Below, in pieces: positions 1 to 9,107 of a DNA stretch of 64,000 nucleotides. Under the pieces are notes generated by a model. It saw nothing but the letters and a program-made list of their open reading frames with translations. It did no database searches and had not been told where the DNA came from. The stretch's first letter is position 1, and every line of letters starts with the position of its first letter. The position numbers and the translations under genes are program-made. The stretch comes from Bacillota bacterium (GTDB taxonomy: Bacteria; Bacillota; Clostridia; Lachnospirales; Lachnospiraceae), in assembly GCA_023423045.1 (NCBI GenBank), contig JAFAGA010000026.1, positions 1 to 64,000 on the forward strand. The letters are read 5' to 3'.

Positions 1-99
1 TTTCGCATTATGGCTAAAAAGCCTGAATTAAGCATAACACGATATATTCAAAGCAAGCAGGAAAAGCCTGATATTTCTGAGGAAACGAAGGCTTCTTAG
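1..99 (+). CDS. C-terminal end of an unidentified gene entering the window
   Basis: The first frame is open from base 1 to a TAG at 97-99 and encodes 32 residues of charged, non-repetitive sequence ending in ETKAS. It is followed by a strong hairpin at 198-245, which fits the 3' end of a gene transcribed rightward. The fragment is too short to assign a family, and it could be a chance open frame. Confidence 0.3.
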   Translation, partial: FRIMAKKPELSITRYIQSKQEKPDISEETKAS

Positions 100-197
100 G
101 GTTATAAAACTTTTAACTGTACAGTAATATATTTAAATATACTTTTTGAAATATGCTTTCTGGATTTACCCTTTTGGTAAAGTACTCTGATATAGAG

Positions 198-245
198 ATA
201 ACGGCGTGCAGGAAGCCTGTGTAAAGGTTTCCTGTACGCCGTTAT
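198..245. terminator. Bidirectional terminator-like hairpin
   Basis: Two 21-base arms (198-218 and 225-245) pair almost perfectly around a 6-base loop, with only wobble or mismatch pairs inside. It lies 22 bases beyond the stop of the minus-strand aldo/keto reductase and also downstream of the rightward fragment ending at 99, so it can serve both. Confidence 0.75.
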
Positions 246-267
246 TCCTGTGTCAAATCAAATGGTT

Positions 268-1230
268 TTAAATTGCGCCGACAATCTTATGAGGAACATA
301 TGGTTCCTCAAGGTAGGCAATATCCGCCTCCGTGAGTTTTACGCGGAAGGTGCCTGCAGCATCGTCAAAATATTTTTCCTTGGTCGCACCGATAATCGGG
401 GAGACGACTCCCTTGGCAAACTGCCAGGCCAGGGAAATCTGAGTCATTGTGGCACCATATCTGGCAGCAAGTTCATTAACGCGAAGTACGATTTGATAAT
501 CGGTTTCCTGCGTGCTGTCGTATTTGGAGATTGCCGTTTTATCGGTCTGACTGCGCATGGTATCGGTCTTCCACTCAAGGCGGGAGAGCCTGCCGGCAGC
601 AAGGGGGCTGTAGGGCGTGCGTGCAACGTTCTGCTGATTGCAGATTGGAATAAGTTCACGCTCGTCCTCACGATAAAGCAGGTTATAGTGGTTTTGCATA
701 GAGATGAATTTCGTCCATCCATTTTTCTCGGCAGCGAGCTGCATATTGTAGAATTGATATCCATACATGGCAGAAGCACCCAGCGCCCTCACTTTTCCCG
801 ATTTGACAAGGCTGTCAAGAGCTTCCATTGTCTCCTCGATCGGGGTGCCGCTATCAAAGCGGTGAATAATATAAAGGTCGACATAATCCGTACCCAGCCG
901 TCTTAGCGAGCCGTCAATCTCACGAAGGATGGCTTCCCTTGAAAGATGCCCATCGTTAAAATATACCTTGGTTGCGATAATCACTTTATCGCGTGCCACA
1001 TTGTTCTTGAGTGCACGCCCAAGATACTCCTCACTGGTGCCGCCCGAATAGATATTCGCAGTATCAAAGAAATTGATTCCCAGCTCGAGTGCGCGCTTGA
1101 TTAATGTTTCACTCTCCTGGGCGTTCAGTGTCCATGCGTGCATATTGCTTGCCGGATCACCAAAGCTCATGCAGCCGGCACAAAGGCGTGAAACCTGCAG
1201 ATTTGAATTTCCTAATCTTGAATACTCCAT
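268..1230 (-). CDS. Aldo/keto reductase (320 aa)
   Basis: A soluble NADPH-dependent oxidoreductase of the (beta/alpha)8 aldo/keto reductase family. The tetrad is visible: Asp and Tyr in FFDTANIYSGG (residues ~54-62), Lys in IIATKV (~85) and His in LYIIHRFD (~122). The length matches the YajO/AKR11-13 type. The ATG follows AAAGGAGG. It is the third gene of an apparent MFS-AKR-AKR operon, 53 bases after the Fe-S reductase gene. The substrate cannot be read from sequence; the paired reductase and efflux gene suggest handling of a reactive carbonyl or a drug-like compound, which is inference. Confidence 0.9.
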   Translation of the reverse strand: MEYSRLGNSNLQVSRLCAGCMSFGDPASNMHAWTLNAQESETLIKRALELGINFFDTANIYSGGTSEEYLGRALKNNVARDKVIIATKVYFNDGHLSREAILREIDGSLRRLGTDYVDLYIIHRFDSGTPIEETMEALDSLVKSGKVRALGASAMYGYQFYNMQLAAEKNGWTKFISMQNHYNLLYREDERELIPICNQQNVARTPYSPLAAGRLSRLEWKTDTMRSQTDKTAISKYDSTQETDYQIVLRVNELAARYGATMTQISLAWQFAKGVVSPIIGATKEKYFDDAAGTFRVKLTEADIAYLEEPYVPHKIVGAI

Positions 1231-1283
1231 TTTGTTACCTCCTTTTATAATTCGGTTTTTCTTACTTTATAATTGTGATGTTA

Positions 1284-2471
1284 TTATTTCTTATTTCTTT
1301 GCAAAAGCAGTCCCGTAAATTTTTGCATGACCTCCGGTATATTGATGCCCTGGGGACAAATTTGCGTACAGTTACCACATTCGATACAGCTTGCAGGCAG
1401 CTCACTTTCGGCCATGGCTCTTAATGTAAAGCCCAATGTCATGAATGCAAAATCATCTGAGTTTGCCGCTTCGTTATACATGGCAATCAACTTAGGGATA
1501 TCCAGGCTCTGCGGACAGCCTTCGGTACAATAGCGGCAGGCAGTGCAAGGCACAAGGTTCAGCAGCGGCTCTATGACACGATCAAGCAGCTTCCTTTCCT
1601 CTAATGTGACAGGATCCTCTTTGGAAAAGAGTGCAATGTTTTCCCTGAGCTGTTCCATAGAGCTCATGCCGCTTAGAACAAGCTGCACATTGGGAAGGCC
1701 TTGCAAAAACCGAAATGCCCACGACGCGATACTGTCGTCCGGGCGTGCCGCCTTGAGCATGGCATCCGCCTCGGCATTGATCGATGCCAGCCGCCCGCCC
1801 CGCACGGACTCCATTGTAATAACCGGCAGCCCATGCTTTGTGATAATCTCATACTTCCTGCCTGCCTCCTGCAATACCCAGTCAAGGTAGTTCAACTGTA
1901 TTTGTACAAACTCAAAGCAATGATACTTGGTTAGGAACTGCTCGATGGTCTCGGCACGTCCGTGGGCGGAAAAGCCCAAATGACGAATACGCCCTTTCCG
2001 CTTCTGCTCCATAAGATAGGCTACAACGCCAACCTCCTCATTGGTGTAGAAGTCCCATGCGGATTCACAAACATTATGGAGCAGGTAAAAATCAAAATAG
2101 TCCGTCCGGCATTTCTCAAGCTGCTCCTCAAATAGTTCTGATGGAGAACGGCCGGGGAAGCTGCTGAGCAGACCAGAAAATTGATATTTTCCGTTCTTGT
2201 ATTCCATCATATGGCCAGGCATTTTCGTGGCAAGGTGATAGCTTTCACGGGGATAGCAGCTTAACGCTTTGCCAAGAAACAGTTCTGATTCCCCGGCATG
2301 ATAACGGTAAGCGGTATCAAAGTAGTTTACTCCGTTTTCCATAGCATAGACAATTAACTCCATTGCTTTTGCTTCGTCAATTTTCTCTCCCTGTCCTGAA
2401 ACCTTTGGCAGCCGCATCGCTCCAAGACCCAGGCGGGAAAGGTTCATTTCCTGGAATTTTTTGTATTGCAT
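1284..2471 (-). CDS. Aldo/keto reductase with C-terminal 4Fe-4S ferredoxin-like domain (395 aa)
   Basis: An N-terminal aldo/keto reductase barrel (residues ~1-290, with FDTAYRYH and LLHNV around the active site) is followed by a cysteine-rich tail. The tail carries two C-x2-C-x2-C-x3-CP motifs (CTACRYCTEGCPQ near 310 and CIECGNCTQICPQ near 365), the classic pattern for two 4Fe-4S clusters. This fusion is common in anaerobic Clostridia and implies electron transfer from a ferredoxin-like donor. The ATG has a good GGGAGG site. It sits 44 bases downstream of the MFS gene and 53 bases upstream of the second reductase, consistent with one transcript. Confidence 0.92.
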   Translation of the reverse strand: MQYKKFQEMNLSRLGLGAMRLPKVSGQGEKIDEAKAMELIVYAMENGVNYFDTAYRYHAGESELFLGKALSCYPRESYHLATKMPGHMMEYKNGKYQFSGLLSSFPGRSPSELFEEQLEKCRTDYFDFYLLHNVCESAWDFYTNEEVGVVAYLMEQKRKGRIRHLGFSAHGRAETIEQFLTKYHCFEFVQIQLNYLDWVLQEAGRKYEIITKHGLPVITMESVRGGRLASINAEADAMLKAARPDDSIASWAFRFLQGLPNVQLVLSGMSSMEQLRENIALFSKEDPVTLEERKLLDRVIEPLLNLVPCTACRYCTEGCPQSLDIPKLIAMYNEAANSDDFAFMTLGFTLRAMAESELPASCIECGNCTQICPQGINIPEVMQKFTGLLLQRNKK

Positions 2472-2515
2472 ACTCTTCTTCCTCCCATATTTCTATGTAT
2501 TTTTAAGTGTATATG

Positions 2516-3763
2516 TTACAAGCTGCTACCTTCACTATTGCCATGTTTACCGACTGCCATAACAACAGCAGGACTATTTTTATTCAATACTTTCATCTGT
2601 AACACGGTCATAAGGATGGCTGCCCCTTGCAGCATGGATGCTGCATAGAATACTTGAACATACCCCATCTTCATGGCGATCACCCCCCAGATAACCGAAC
2701 CGATTCCATATCCGATGTCCAGAGCACTGAAATAAAGAGCGTTGGCTAGCCCCTTTTTATTACCCGGCAGCGTCTGAATTAAATATGTGTTGATGATTGG
2801 TGCAACTGAACCCATTGCAAATCCGGCTGGAAAAGCCAGCAGCAACAATAGTTGAATACTGGATACCTGCGTTATAAAGAAGATGCAGCATACAAAAATA
2901 ATCGTGTTGATTAATATCATTCTAAATTCACCATATCTTCTTACCAATCGGTTCATGATAAATCGCGATGATATCATACCGAGTGCATTAATTGAGAAAA
3001 ATGAGCCGGCACCCTGAAGCCCCAGGCTTATGGTGTATAATGCTAAAAATGATGTGATTGCGCTCTGTGACAGGGCGTTCATAAAAAGCACAAGAATTGG
3101 AAGACTGATGAATGCCCATCGGATTCTTCCGGAAGGATATTCAGAAGCTTGCTGCTTCCTGCTTTGAGAATGTACTGCTTGCACATTCTCGGATTGTGCA
3201 GACTCATTTCTTTGAAAAATCATGATGAGCAGGGTTATACCCGCAATACCGACTGCTGCCAGGAAGAGTGCGTTAAAACGGTCATAGCTTGTCCCAATAA
3301 TCCAAAACCCGACCGACGGTCCGATTACCGATGTCAATGATTGGGCTACGGCAGAATAGCTGATTCCCTCCAATAATCTGGATGGATGGCAAATCGTAGC
3401 GATCAAAGTGCTTGTTGCGGTTGCGGACAGGCCGAATCCTACGCCCTGCAGGGTTCGGGAAATGATAATCTGTGTGATATCCTTACCCATCAGCAGCCAG
3501 ACGGACCCTGCCAGAAGAACTCCTATTCCAGCCAGTATCACCTTCTTGCTGCCAAATCGATCGATCAGCCCTCCCGCAAGAAACCTTACCGCCAGGGCAC
3601 CCAAGGTAAAGGAAGTAACCATCATTCCCGCATAGGAATCAAGGCCCGTTATATTCTTTGCATGAATGGCCATGACAGATAATAAAACACCTGATACCAT
3701 ATAAATTCCAAACATTGCAATTAGTGCCATAATGTATCTTCTTGTCCACAATTTTATTTTCAA
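2516..3763 (-). CDS. Major facilitator superfamily transporter (415 aa)
   Basis: A twelve-helix membrane transporter. The signature between helices 2 and 3 is visible as GGLIDRFGSKK (~residues 64-74), and the length is typical of DHA1-type drug efflux or sugar-exporter-like MFS proteins. The start is TTG at 3763, preceded by GGAGG at a 9-base distance; the next ATG (3730) lacks a comparable site and would cut into the first helix. It is the first gene of a likely operon with two aldo/keto reductases and lies behind a MerR-type promoter (3800-3830), so inducible efflux is the likely role. The substrate is unknown. Confidence 0.88.
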   Translation of the reverse strand: MKIKLWTRRYIMALIAMFGIYMVSGVLLSVMAIHAKNITGLDSYAGMMVTSFTLGALAVRFLAGGLIDRFGSKKVILAGIGVLLAGSVWLLMGKDITQIIISRTLQGVGFGLSATATSTLIATICHPSRLLEGISYSAVAQSLTSVIGPSVGFWIIGTSYDRFNALFLAAVGIAGITLLIMIFQRNESAQSENVQAVHSQSRKQQASEYPSGRIRWAFISLPILVLFMNALSQSAITSFLALYTISLGLQGAGSFFSINALGMISSRFIMNRLVRRYGEFRMILINTIIFVCCIFFITQVSSIQLLLLLAFPAGFAMGSVAPIINTYLIQTLPGNKKGLANALYFSALDIGYGIGSVIWGVIAMKMGYVQVFYAASMLQGAAILMTVLQMKVLNKNSPAVVMAVGKHGNSEGSSL

Positions 3764-3799
3764 ATCACGATACCTCCAAAGTAAGTCTATCTACGTTAT

Positions 3800-3830
3800 C
3801 TTATATCATATGGAGTTAACTCCATGTCAA
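3800..3830 (-). promoter_or_regulatory. MerR-family-type promoter with 19-bp spacer and central palindrome
   Basis: On the minus strand a consensus -35 TTGACA (3830-3825) and a -10 TATAAG (3805-3800) are separated by 19 bp instead of 17. The palindrome ATGGAGTTAACTCCAT (3810-3825) fills most of the spacer. An over-long spacer holding a dyad is the hallmark of MerR-activated promoters. It lies 37 bases upstream of the MFS start. No MerR gene is in the window. Confidence 0.8.
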
Positions 3831-4012
3831 TATGTTTTTGATGTATTAGTTGTAAAATGCATAATTAAATATTGTTTGCAGGGATAAATTCATCTTCTGT
3901 GAAGTTGGTCTTGCACAAAAAGCCATTTCAACAACTCCTATCATGGGCAAGGGAGGGTTAATCCAGGCGGTGACTATAAATCCCGCTTGATTGTCTATAA
4001 GCTCAACGGTAA

Positions 4013-4060
4013 AAGGCTGTCAATGGCGGCTCTGCTGTTCATTTCACCATTGACAGTCTT
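4013..4060. terminator. Terminator-like hairpin at the 3' end of the polysaccharide locus
   Basis: Arms of about 14 of 15 paired bases (AAAGGCTGTCAATGG and its near complement at 4046-4060) flank a 20-base loop, about 65 bases beyond the stop of the last polysaccharide gene on the minus strand. The rest of 3831-4126 shows no supportable gene. Confidence 0.6.
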
Positions 4061-4126
4061 TCCATTGTGCCATTTATATCCTATCTTATATCAGAATAGG
4101 AGGTGCGGACGAAACTCATCTGTTTT

Positions 4127-5083
4127 CTAGTATAGTTTACGTATCGTGCCGTGATTTAAAAACACAAGGGGCAGAGAACGGATCAGGCTATGTCTGACAA
4201 GACGAAGCCGTTTTTGCACTCCTTCTCTCTGATATAATCCATAGGAGGACTGCTTTCCTTTATGGATTACCGGCGAGGTGGCGGCCACAATTGCGTTAAG
4301 ACCTGCTTTTTTCAGATAGAGAGACAGGTTCAATTCTTCACCGTACAAAAAAGTTTTGGGATATAGTTGGCGATAGAATTGAAAATATTCCTCGGTCAGC
4401 AAAAAGGCACAACCCTGTATCTGGTAGCTGTTTTTCGCTTTAGTATCCGGCATGTCAGATTTAGGGCCTATGAAAGCTTTTTTGCCTTTTTTTGCGGATG
4501 GACGATGTGTTAGAATCCGGGTATAAAGTCCATAAAGTCCCCTGATAAGTTTTCTTAAGAGCTTAAACAGAGTCATTTGGAGAACCTGGCGGAGCCTTTT
4601 TCGGAAATTTTCCGGCAGGCTCATATAAAGGATATATAACCAGGTGAAGACAATGGTTTGATAGGGGTTCCTGCTGTTAACAGAAAGGGGCTGCGGATTG
4701 TTATCCGGATCAAAGACGGAGGGGGACACCACACCGATCCCTTTTCCCGTGGCTGCCAAAAGCTCTTCAAAGAGCGTGGGACCAAATACCACATCGCTGT
4801 TGCAGATAAAGCAGTTCTCTGCTCCATAATGGGAACGCACATAACGGATACCGCAATTATTGCCTCTGGCAAAGCCGAGGTTCTTCTTAAGCCTTTTCAC
4901 AGTGACATGGGGGATCTCTTCGAAGAGCATCTTTAACGCCTCATAGGAGCCATCATTGGAACCATTGTCCACAACCACAATCTCATATCCCTCTCCCTGT
5001 TGTTTTAAAGCGCTGAGAACACAGTCGATGGTCTCCCCGCAGTTTTTATAGTTCAGTATAATAATCCCTAATCTGGTATGCAT
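4127..5083 (-). CDS. Glycosyltransferase family 2, rhamnosyltransferase-like (318 aa)
   Basis: The GT-A fold opens with GIIILNYKN at the N-terminus, followed by VVVDNGSNDGS (nucleotide-binding region ~40-50) and CNSDVVF (~100; a DxD-like acidic motif). The late basic and hydrophobic segments suggest membrane association. It is the last gene of the polysaccharide operon and starts with GGGGGAG upstream of ATG. It should add one sugar to the lipid-linked repeat unit in the cytoplasm; donor and acceptor cannot be inferred. Confidence 0.88.
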   Translation of the reverse strand: MHTRLGIIILNYKNCGETIDCVLSALKQQGEGYEIVVVDNGSNDGSYEALKMLFEEIPHVTVKRLKKNLGFARGNNCGIRYVRSHYGAENCFICNSDVVFGPTLFEELLAATGKGIGVVSPSVFDPDNNPQPLSVNSRNPYQTIVFTWLYILYMSLPENFRKRLRQVLQMTLFKLLRKLIRGLYGLYTRILTHRPSAKKGKKAFIGPKSDMPDTKAKNSYQIQGCAFLLTEEYFQFYRQLYPKTFLYGEELNLSLYLKKAGLNAIVAATSPVIHKGKQSSYGLYQREGVQKRLRLVRHSLIRSLPLVFLNHGTIRKLY

Positions 5084-5108
5084 AAGCGCTCCCCCTGAAT
5101 AATTAATT

Positions 5109-6632
5109 TTATTTTAGGCGTTTCTTTAACACCGATAAGAATAATTCCTTCTCATACAGATTCAGTCCAAATTTCCAAAATAGCACAAGATAGATTAACA
5201 CAATGGTAATTCCCTTTAGCAGGAAAAAAGAGAGGCTTCCTCCCGGCAAATTTGCAATAAGGATCGCTGCGGCCAAGGATAAAAGCAGGCAGCTCCCCAT
5301 CTTTACAAAGCATTCCCGGAAGAAACGGAATATATTGATATGCAGCTTGCGGTGATAAATCACATTCATGGCAGCTGTACGAAACAGATAGGCGCAGCAG
5401 ACCGATACGGCAGCCCCCACCTCCTGGAACCTTTTGGTTAACAGGACGGATAAAAGCACATTGATCACTGCCATCACGATATAGACGCGGGACTGGAGCT
5501 TTACCATGCCGGAAGCGACCACGGTAAGGCTGGCGATGTGCTGCGGAAGCTCAAGGATACTCGGCAATATCAGAAGGAGAATGCAAAGATAGGCCTTCTG
5601 AAAGCCGTCTCCCAGCCAGAAACTGATAAAATCCCTGCCGACAGCCAAAAAACCGATATAGATCAATCCGATCAGAAAGAGCTGGATTCGTCCCACCTTA
5701 ACCATCAGCGCCAGAAGGTTCTCTTCCCGCTGTTCCTTACCCAGAATTCTGGATACCCTGGGAAGAAATAGTCCGTTGATGGAGGCAGCGAAGGTAAATA
5801 CAATTCCTTCGACGGTAGCGGATGCGCCGAAAACCGATATGCTCACGGCACCGCAATAGATTCCCAGGATACTGGGAATGATATTATAGATAAAACGCTG
5901 GGCAATATTTATTACTGTGGACCACAGGGAGAAGCGAAATATTTCCGCCCGGGTTTTCCCTCCTTTGTAGCGGAAATTAACCTTGATACGGGTGGTCCTT
6001 TTTACAAGATAGAGTTTGAATACGACGTTGACAACACCGGTTGCCGCATTGACCAAAACCAGGGTATACAAACCGTAACCAAGGCTTAAGGCTGCGATAA
6101 TCATTCCCATGTTCAGAAGCTTGTAGAACAGCTCGCAGACTTTTAGCTGTACAAATTTCTCATAAGAGGTAAGGATTCCGTTCAGGGTGCCGAAGGGAAA
6201 GGTGATAACACTATAGGCCGCTGAAATAATGAAGATAACCTTAAGCTTGTTGATTTCTTCAAAAGAAAGCTCCCTATAGACAGCCCCGATCTGAAAATAT
6301 GCCACGACCAAAACAATCGCGATCACTATGTCCAACAGAATAAACAGCTTGTAAATAATTCCAAGAAGGTTATTTACCGCATCCTCATTATTATCCGCAT
6401 TATAAAGGGACAGAAAGCGGGTAACTGCAGCGCCCAGGCCAAAATCCATAACAAGAATCCCGATCAGGGAGACCGAGAGGGTATATAGGCCGTAATTATC
6501 CTGTCCCAGGCTCCGGATCATCCAGGGCGTATAGATCAGACCCGCTATGAGATTAATTCCGATGGTAATATAGCCAAGTATCGCACCAGCCTTTATCTGT
6601 CTGGAGCTCTCCGCTTCTTTCATATCAGCCAT
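5109..6632 (-). CDS. Polysaccharide repeat-unit flippase, Wzx/MATE-like (507 aa)
   Basis: A membrane protein with about 14 hydrophobic helices beginning at residue ~15 and the usual length for Wzx/RfbX-type flippases, which move the undecaprenyl-linked repeat unit across the membrane. The frame can be extended to a TTG at 6686, but that start has no ribosome-binding site. The ATG at 6632 places the charged leader (MADMKEAESS) directly before helix 1, as in homologues, so it is preferred. Its neighbours are glycosyltransferases on both sides and the EpsG-like polymerase two genes upstream, completing a Wzx/Wzy pathway. Confidence 0.88.
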   Translation of the reverse strand: MADMKEAESSRQIKAGAILGYITIGINLIAGLIYTPWMIRSLGQDNYGLYTLSVSLIGILVMDFGLGAAVTRFLSLYNADNNEDAVNNLLGIIYKLFILLDIVIAIVLVVAYFQIGAVYRELSFEEINKLKVIFIISAAYSVITFPFGTLNGILTSYEKFVQLKVCELFYKLLNMGMIIAALSLGYGLYTLVLVNAATGVVNVVFKLYLVKRTTRIKVNFRYKGGKTRAEIFRFSLWSTVINIAQRFIYNIIPSILGIYCGAVSISVFGASATVEGIVFTFAASINGLFLPRVSRILGKEQREENLLALMVKVGRIQLFLIGLIYIGFLAVGRDFISFWLGDGFQKAYLCILLLILPSILELPQHIASLTVVASGMVKLQSRVYIVMAVINVLLSVLLTKRFQEVGAAVSVCCAYLFRTAAMNVIYHRKLHINIFRFFRECFVKMGSCLLLSLAAAILIANLPGGSLSFFLLKGITIVLIYLVLFWKFGLNLYEKELFLSVLKKRLK

Positions 6633-6777
6633 AATCCAATACCCACTGCTTTCTTCGATGTTACAACCAAACCTTCTATGTTCCAATCAAGCCGCTATGT
6701 TCTAATTAATCTTAAGTCACTCATACCCAATCCGGACCTATGTTACTCAATGTTAGATTAAGAACACCGGACTAAAA

Positions 6778-7785
6778 TCAACCTCTTTTGAATAAGCGCA
6801 GCAAGCTTTTTTTCAGCCCCTTGTAATCCCCGTATTTAATTCGGAGGAACAGGCTGGATAGCCTTCTGTAATATCGTATAAAAGGATGCCCTTTCCCCAT
6901 GATCCGATTGATCCGGTTTCTGAACTCTGTATCGTCTATAACATAGGGAGGATGCTTTAAGGGAAAGTCAAGCTCATAGGTCTGCATATGAAATATTTTT
7001 CGTATCCCCTTGGGGAGCATCCGGATATCAGATACGGAATGGGTCGCATTTGCCGTGATGCCGATATTGGATATCATATTCCTGGAGGGTACGATATTCA
7101 GCCTATGGTTCAGATGCATGCTGGTACTGAGCACCGATTCATAATATGCTTTTCCTGCGCTGTGATGTCGTCTCAAATTACCGATATGTTTCTCCCCGTC
7201 GGAAAAGGTGTCAATGTAAGTTTTCAGCTGATTCAGATGAAAGGTATCCTTCAATATGCCATAATCCCCGTCCCAGGTATCCACTACCCTCTTCCAGGAG
7301 GCCCAGCCGCAGATGGAGCCGGAGGTGGTAAACAGATAATCATAGGGTGTGTATTCACATATACCGGTATTATTCATACCGCAGATCATGTTAATTCTTT
7401 CGTCGTCCTTATACCGGTCCAAGAGTTCCTTGCAAAAGGGAAAGAAGCTCAGGGAGGGCACATCGTCATCCTCCAGCACAATTCCTGCCTCCTCTGTCTG
7501 AAACATCCATCTCTGGGCGATGTATTCCGACGGGTCGCAGCCGAGGTTTTCCCTCTGGAAATAAGTATGTATCTCGCAGCTCCAGTCGATACCGGAGGCA
7601 ATTGTCCGGCACTTCAGAATGCCTGCCATATCGTCGGGTCTTCCCTTTCTGGGGCCATCCTGGTACAGATACAGCCTTGAGGGCCTCACTTCCTTTATGA
7701 CCTCAAATACCTTCTCAAACTGATTAGGTCTGGCAAAAAAAATCAACAGCACCGCGATATCTATCCCGGCTTCTTTCAAACACAT
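6778..7785 (-). CDS. GT-A glycosyltransferase of the HlpA-like type (335 aa)
   Basis: The N-terminus has the pattern VLLIFFARPNQF followed by LYLYQDGPRKG, and a central acidic motif VLEDDDVPS (~95-103), typical of the nucleotide-sugar transferases often annotated as hemolytic protein HlpA-like in capsule loci. The aromatic CGWASWKR segment (~165) is also characteristic. Two ATGs compete (7791 and 7785); the second has AAAGGA at a better distance. The gene sits between the flippase and the polymerase. The enzyme is cytoplasmic and its specificity is unknown. Confidence 0.75.
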   Translation of the reverse strand: MCLKEAGIDIAVLLIFFARPNQFEKVFEVIKEVRPSRLYLYQDGPRKGRPDDMAGILKCRTIASGIDWSCEIHTYFQRENLGCDPSEYIAQRWMFQTEEAGIVLEDDDVPSLSFFPFCKELLDRYKDDERINMICGMNNTGICEYTPYDYLFTTSGSICGWASWKRVVDTWDGDYGILKDTFHLNQLKTYIDTFSDGEKHIGNLRRHHSAGKAYYESVLSTSMHLNHRLNIVPSRNMISNIGITANATHSVSDIRMLPKGIRKIFHMQTYELDFPLKHPPYVIDDTEFRNRINRIMGKGHPFIRYYRRLSSLFLRIKYGDYKGLKKSLLRLFKRG

Positions 7786-7858
7786 CTCCATTTCCTTTTA
7801 CACGGCCTCCTTACAAATGATTTGTCTGTATCATGAAACAGGCTATACGGAAAAATCA

Positions 7859-8926
7859 TCAGAATATCCAGGTATAAGGAACCAGGTTCCCATCTCTTAT
7901 GGTACGGTAAAGGAAGAAAACACCAAAGAGCAGAACCGAAAGCAATACCAGGAGTTTTCTGGTCCTTTCCTCCTCGTCCTTTTCCGATTTCAGCGAAAGA
8001 ATACGGTCCAGCAGGATCACGCTGGCATACAGATAGTAAAATGTGGGCCGCTCCGCGGTTCTGGTGAACATTCGAAAGATCCACAGCAAAATCACAGCAA
8101 AATGCATGTTAAGAAAAAACAGACTATCCGGATTCGCATCCATGAGTCTTTGCCGGTATACCACTCCTAAAAATGCGATAACCAAAAGAATAAGAAGAAA
8201 AATACCCCCGTTTCCGGTGCTCTCTATGGAGTAATCATAATTCATCCAGTCCGTTATCCAGGCATACAGCCTTTGAAAGAATATTCCGACGATGGCATAG
8301 GCGGTGAGGATCAACAGATGGTATTTTTTCTTCCAGGGAACCTGGCCGACAAAGAAGGCGGGCAGGAAGAATAATGCTGACTTATGAAGGAAAAAGGCTG
8401 CTCCCACAAGAAGCAGGAAGGGAATGGCCTTTCGTTTTCTTGCAGACTCATAGGCAAAGAGGCATACCGACATGGCCAGCGCCTGTCGCAGCCCTGCCAG
8501 GGAGAAGGCGAAAAGCCCTATGGTGTAATAAAAATATACCGCGTATTTCTTGTTGACGGCAAAACGCTTCAAAAAGAAAAACAGACTCAGGCAGAGGAAG
8601 GCGGAGGTGACGGCAAAGTAAAAAAAGACGCTGTAGTGCAGATCCCCGATTAATTTAGTCAGGATATAAAAACCTGCTTCCGTCCCTCTCTCCCAATAAA
8701 ACTGCAGACTCTTATTTGCAGTGTCAAGGAAATTATATGCATACCTGCTGTAATCTCCGGTAAGAGGTGCCTTAAGAATCATAAGGAGATAGATGGAAAG
8801 GCAGGAAAGAAAAAGAGTTGTATTATTTTCTTTTCCTGCTCTGCATGCGGTATTATCTTCCTGTTTATTAATTCGGATCAATGCTGATGCAGCAAGAACC
8901 GCCAATAATGAACCATATACAATCAT
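7859..8926 (-). CDS. EpsG-family / Wzy-like polysaccharide polymerase (355 aa)
   Basis: An integral membrane protein with about ten hydrophobic helices. The early TGDYSRYAYNF segment (~55-65) followed by an aromatic loop is typical of EpsG proteins, which act as repeat-unit polymerases in Wzy-type pathways. The longest frame starts with GTG at 8938, but ATG at 8926 has GGAGG five bases upstream and gives a membrane helix immediately. It is the only polymerase candidate in the locus. Confidence 0.82.
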   Translation of the reverse strand: MIVYGSLLAVLAASALIRINKQEDNTACRAGKENNTTLFLSCLSIYLLMILKAPLTGDYSRYAYNFLDTANKSLQFYWERGTEAGFYILTKLIGDLHYSVFFYFAVTSAFLCLSLFFFLKRFAVNKKYAVYFYYTIGLFAFSLAGLRQALAMSVCLFAYESARKRKAIPFLLLVGAAFFLHKSALFFLPAFFVGQVPWKKKYHLLILTAYAIVGIFFQRLYAWITDWMNYDYSIESTGNGGIFLLILLVIAFLGVVYRQRLMDANPDSLFFLNMHFAVILLWIFRMFTRTAERPTFYYLYASVILLDRILSLKSEKDEEERTRKLLVLLSVLLFGVFFLYRTIRDGNLVPYTWIF

Positions 8927-9107
8927 CCTTACCTCCACCTTTGCGTCTATATAATGTACCCATACCTGTTGTTATTGTACAAAATACTCCTGTACCGTTT
9001 TGCACACAGTTTTTAAGCTTATATTATTGAGTCCATATTTTTACACTCAAGTTTTTTGCAAGCTTTATTGATAAAATATGTAAAGGGTGCTTTTTGGTGT
9101 CTGTCTC

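Noticed and set aside
250..906. 218-codon open frame opposite the first aldo/keto reductase
   Set aside because: Antisense shadow of a well-conserved gene; no family features.
3955..4015. Short coding-like stretch (DYKSRLIVYKLNGK) in the gap before the polysaccharide locus
   Set aside because: Only about 20 codons, no start or recognised family; could be chance or a tiny relic.
7776..8084. 102-codon frame overlapping the EpsG-like gene
   Set aside because: Out-of-frame with the membrane protein, which has a proper start and family pattern; no ribosome-binding site.
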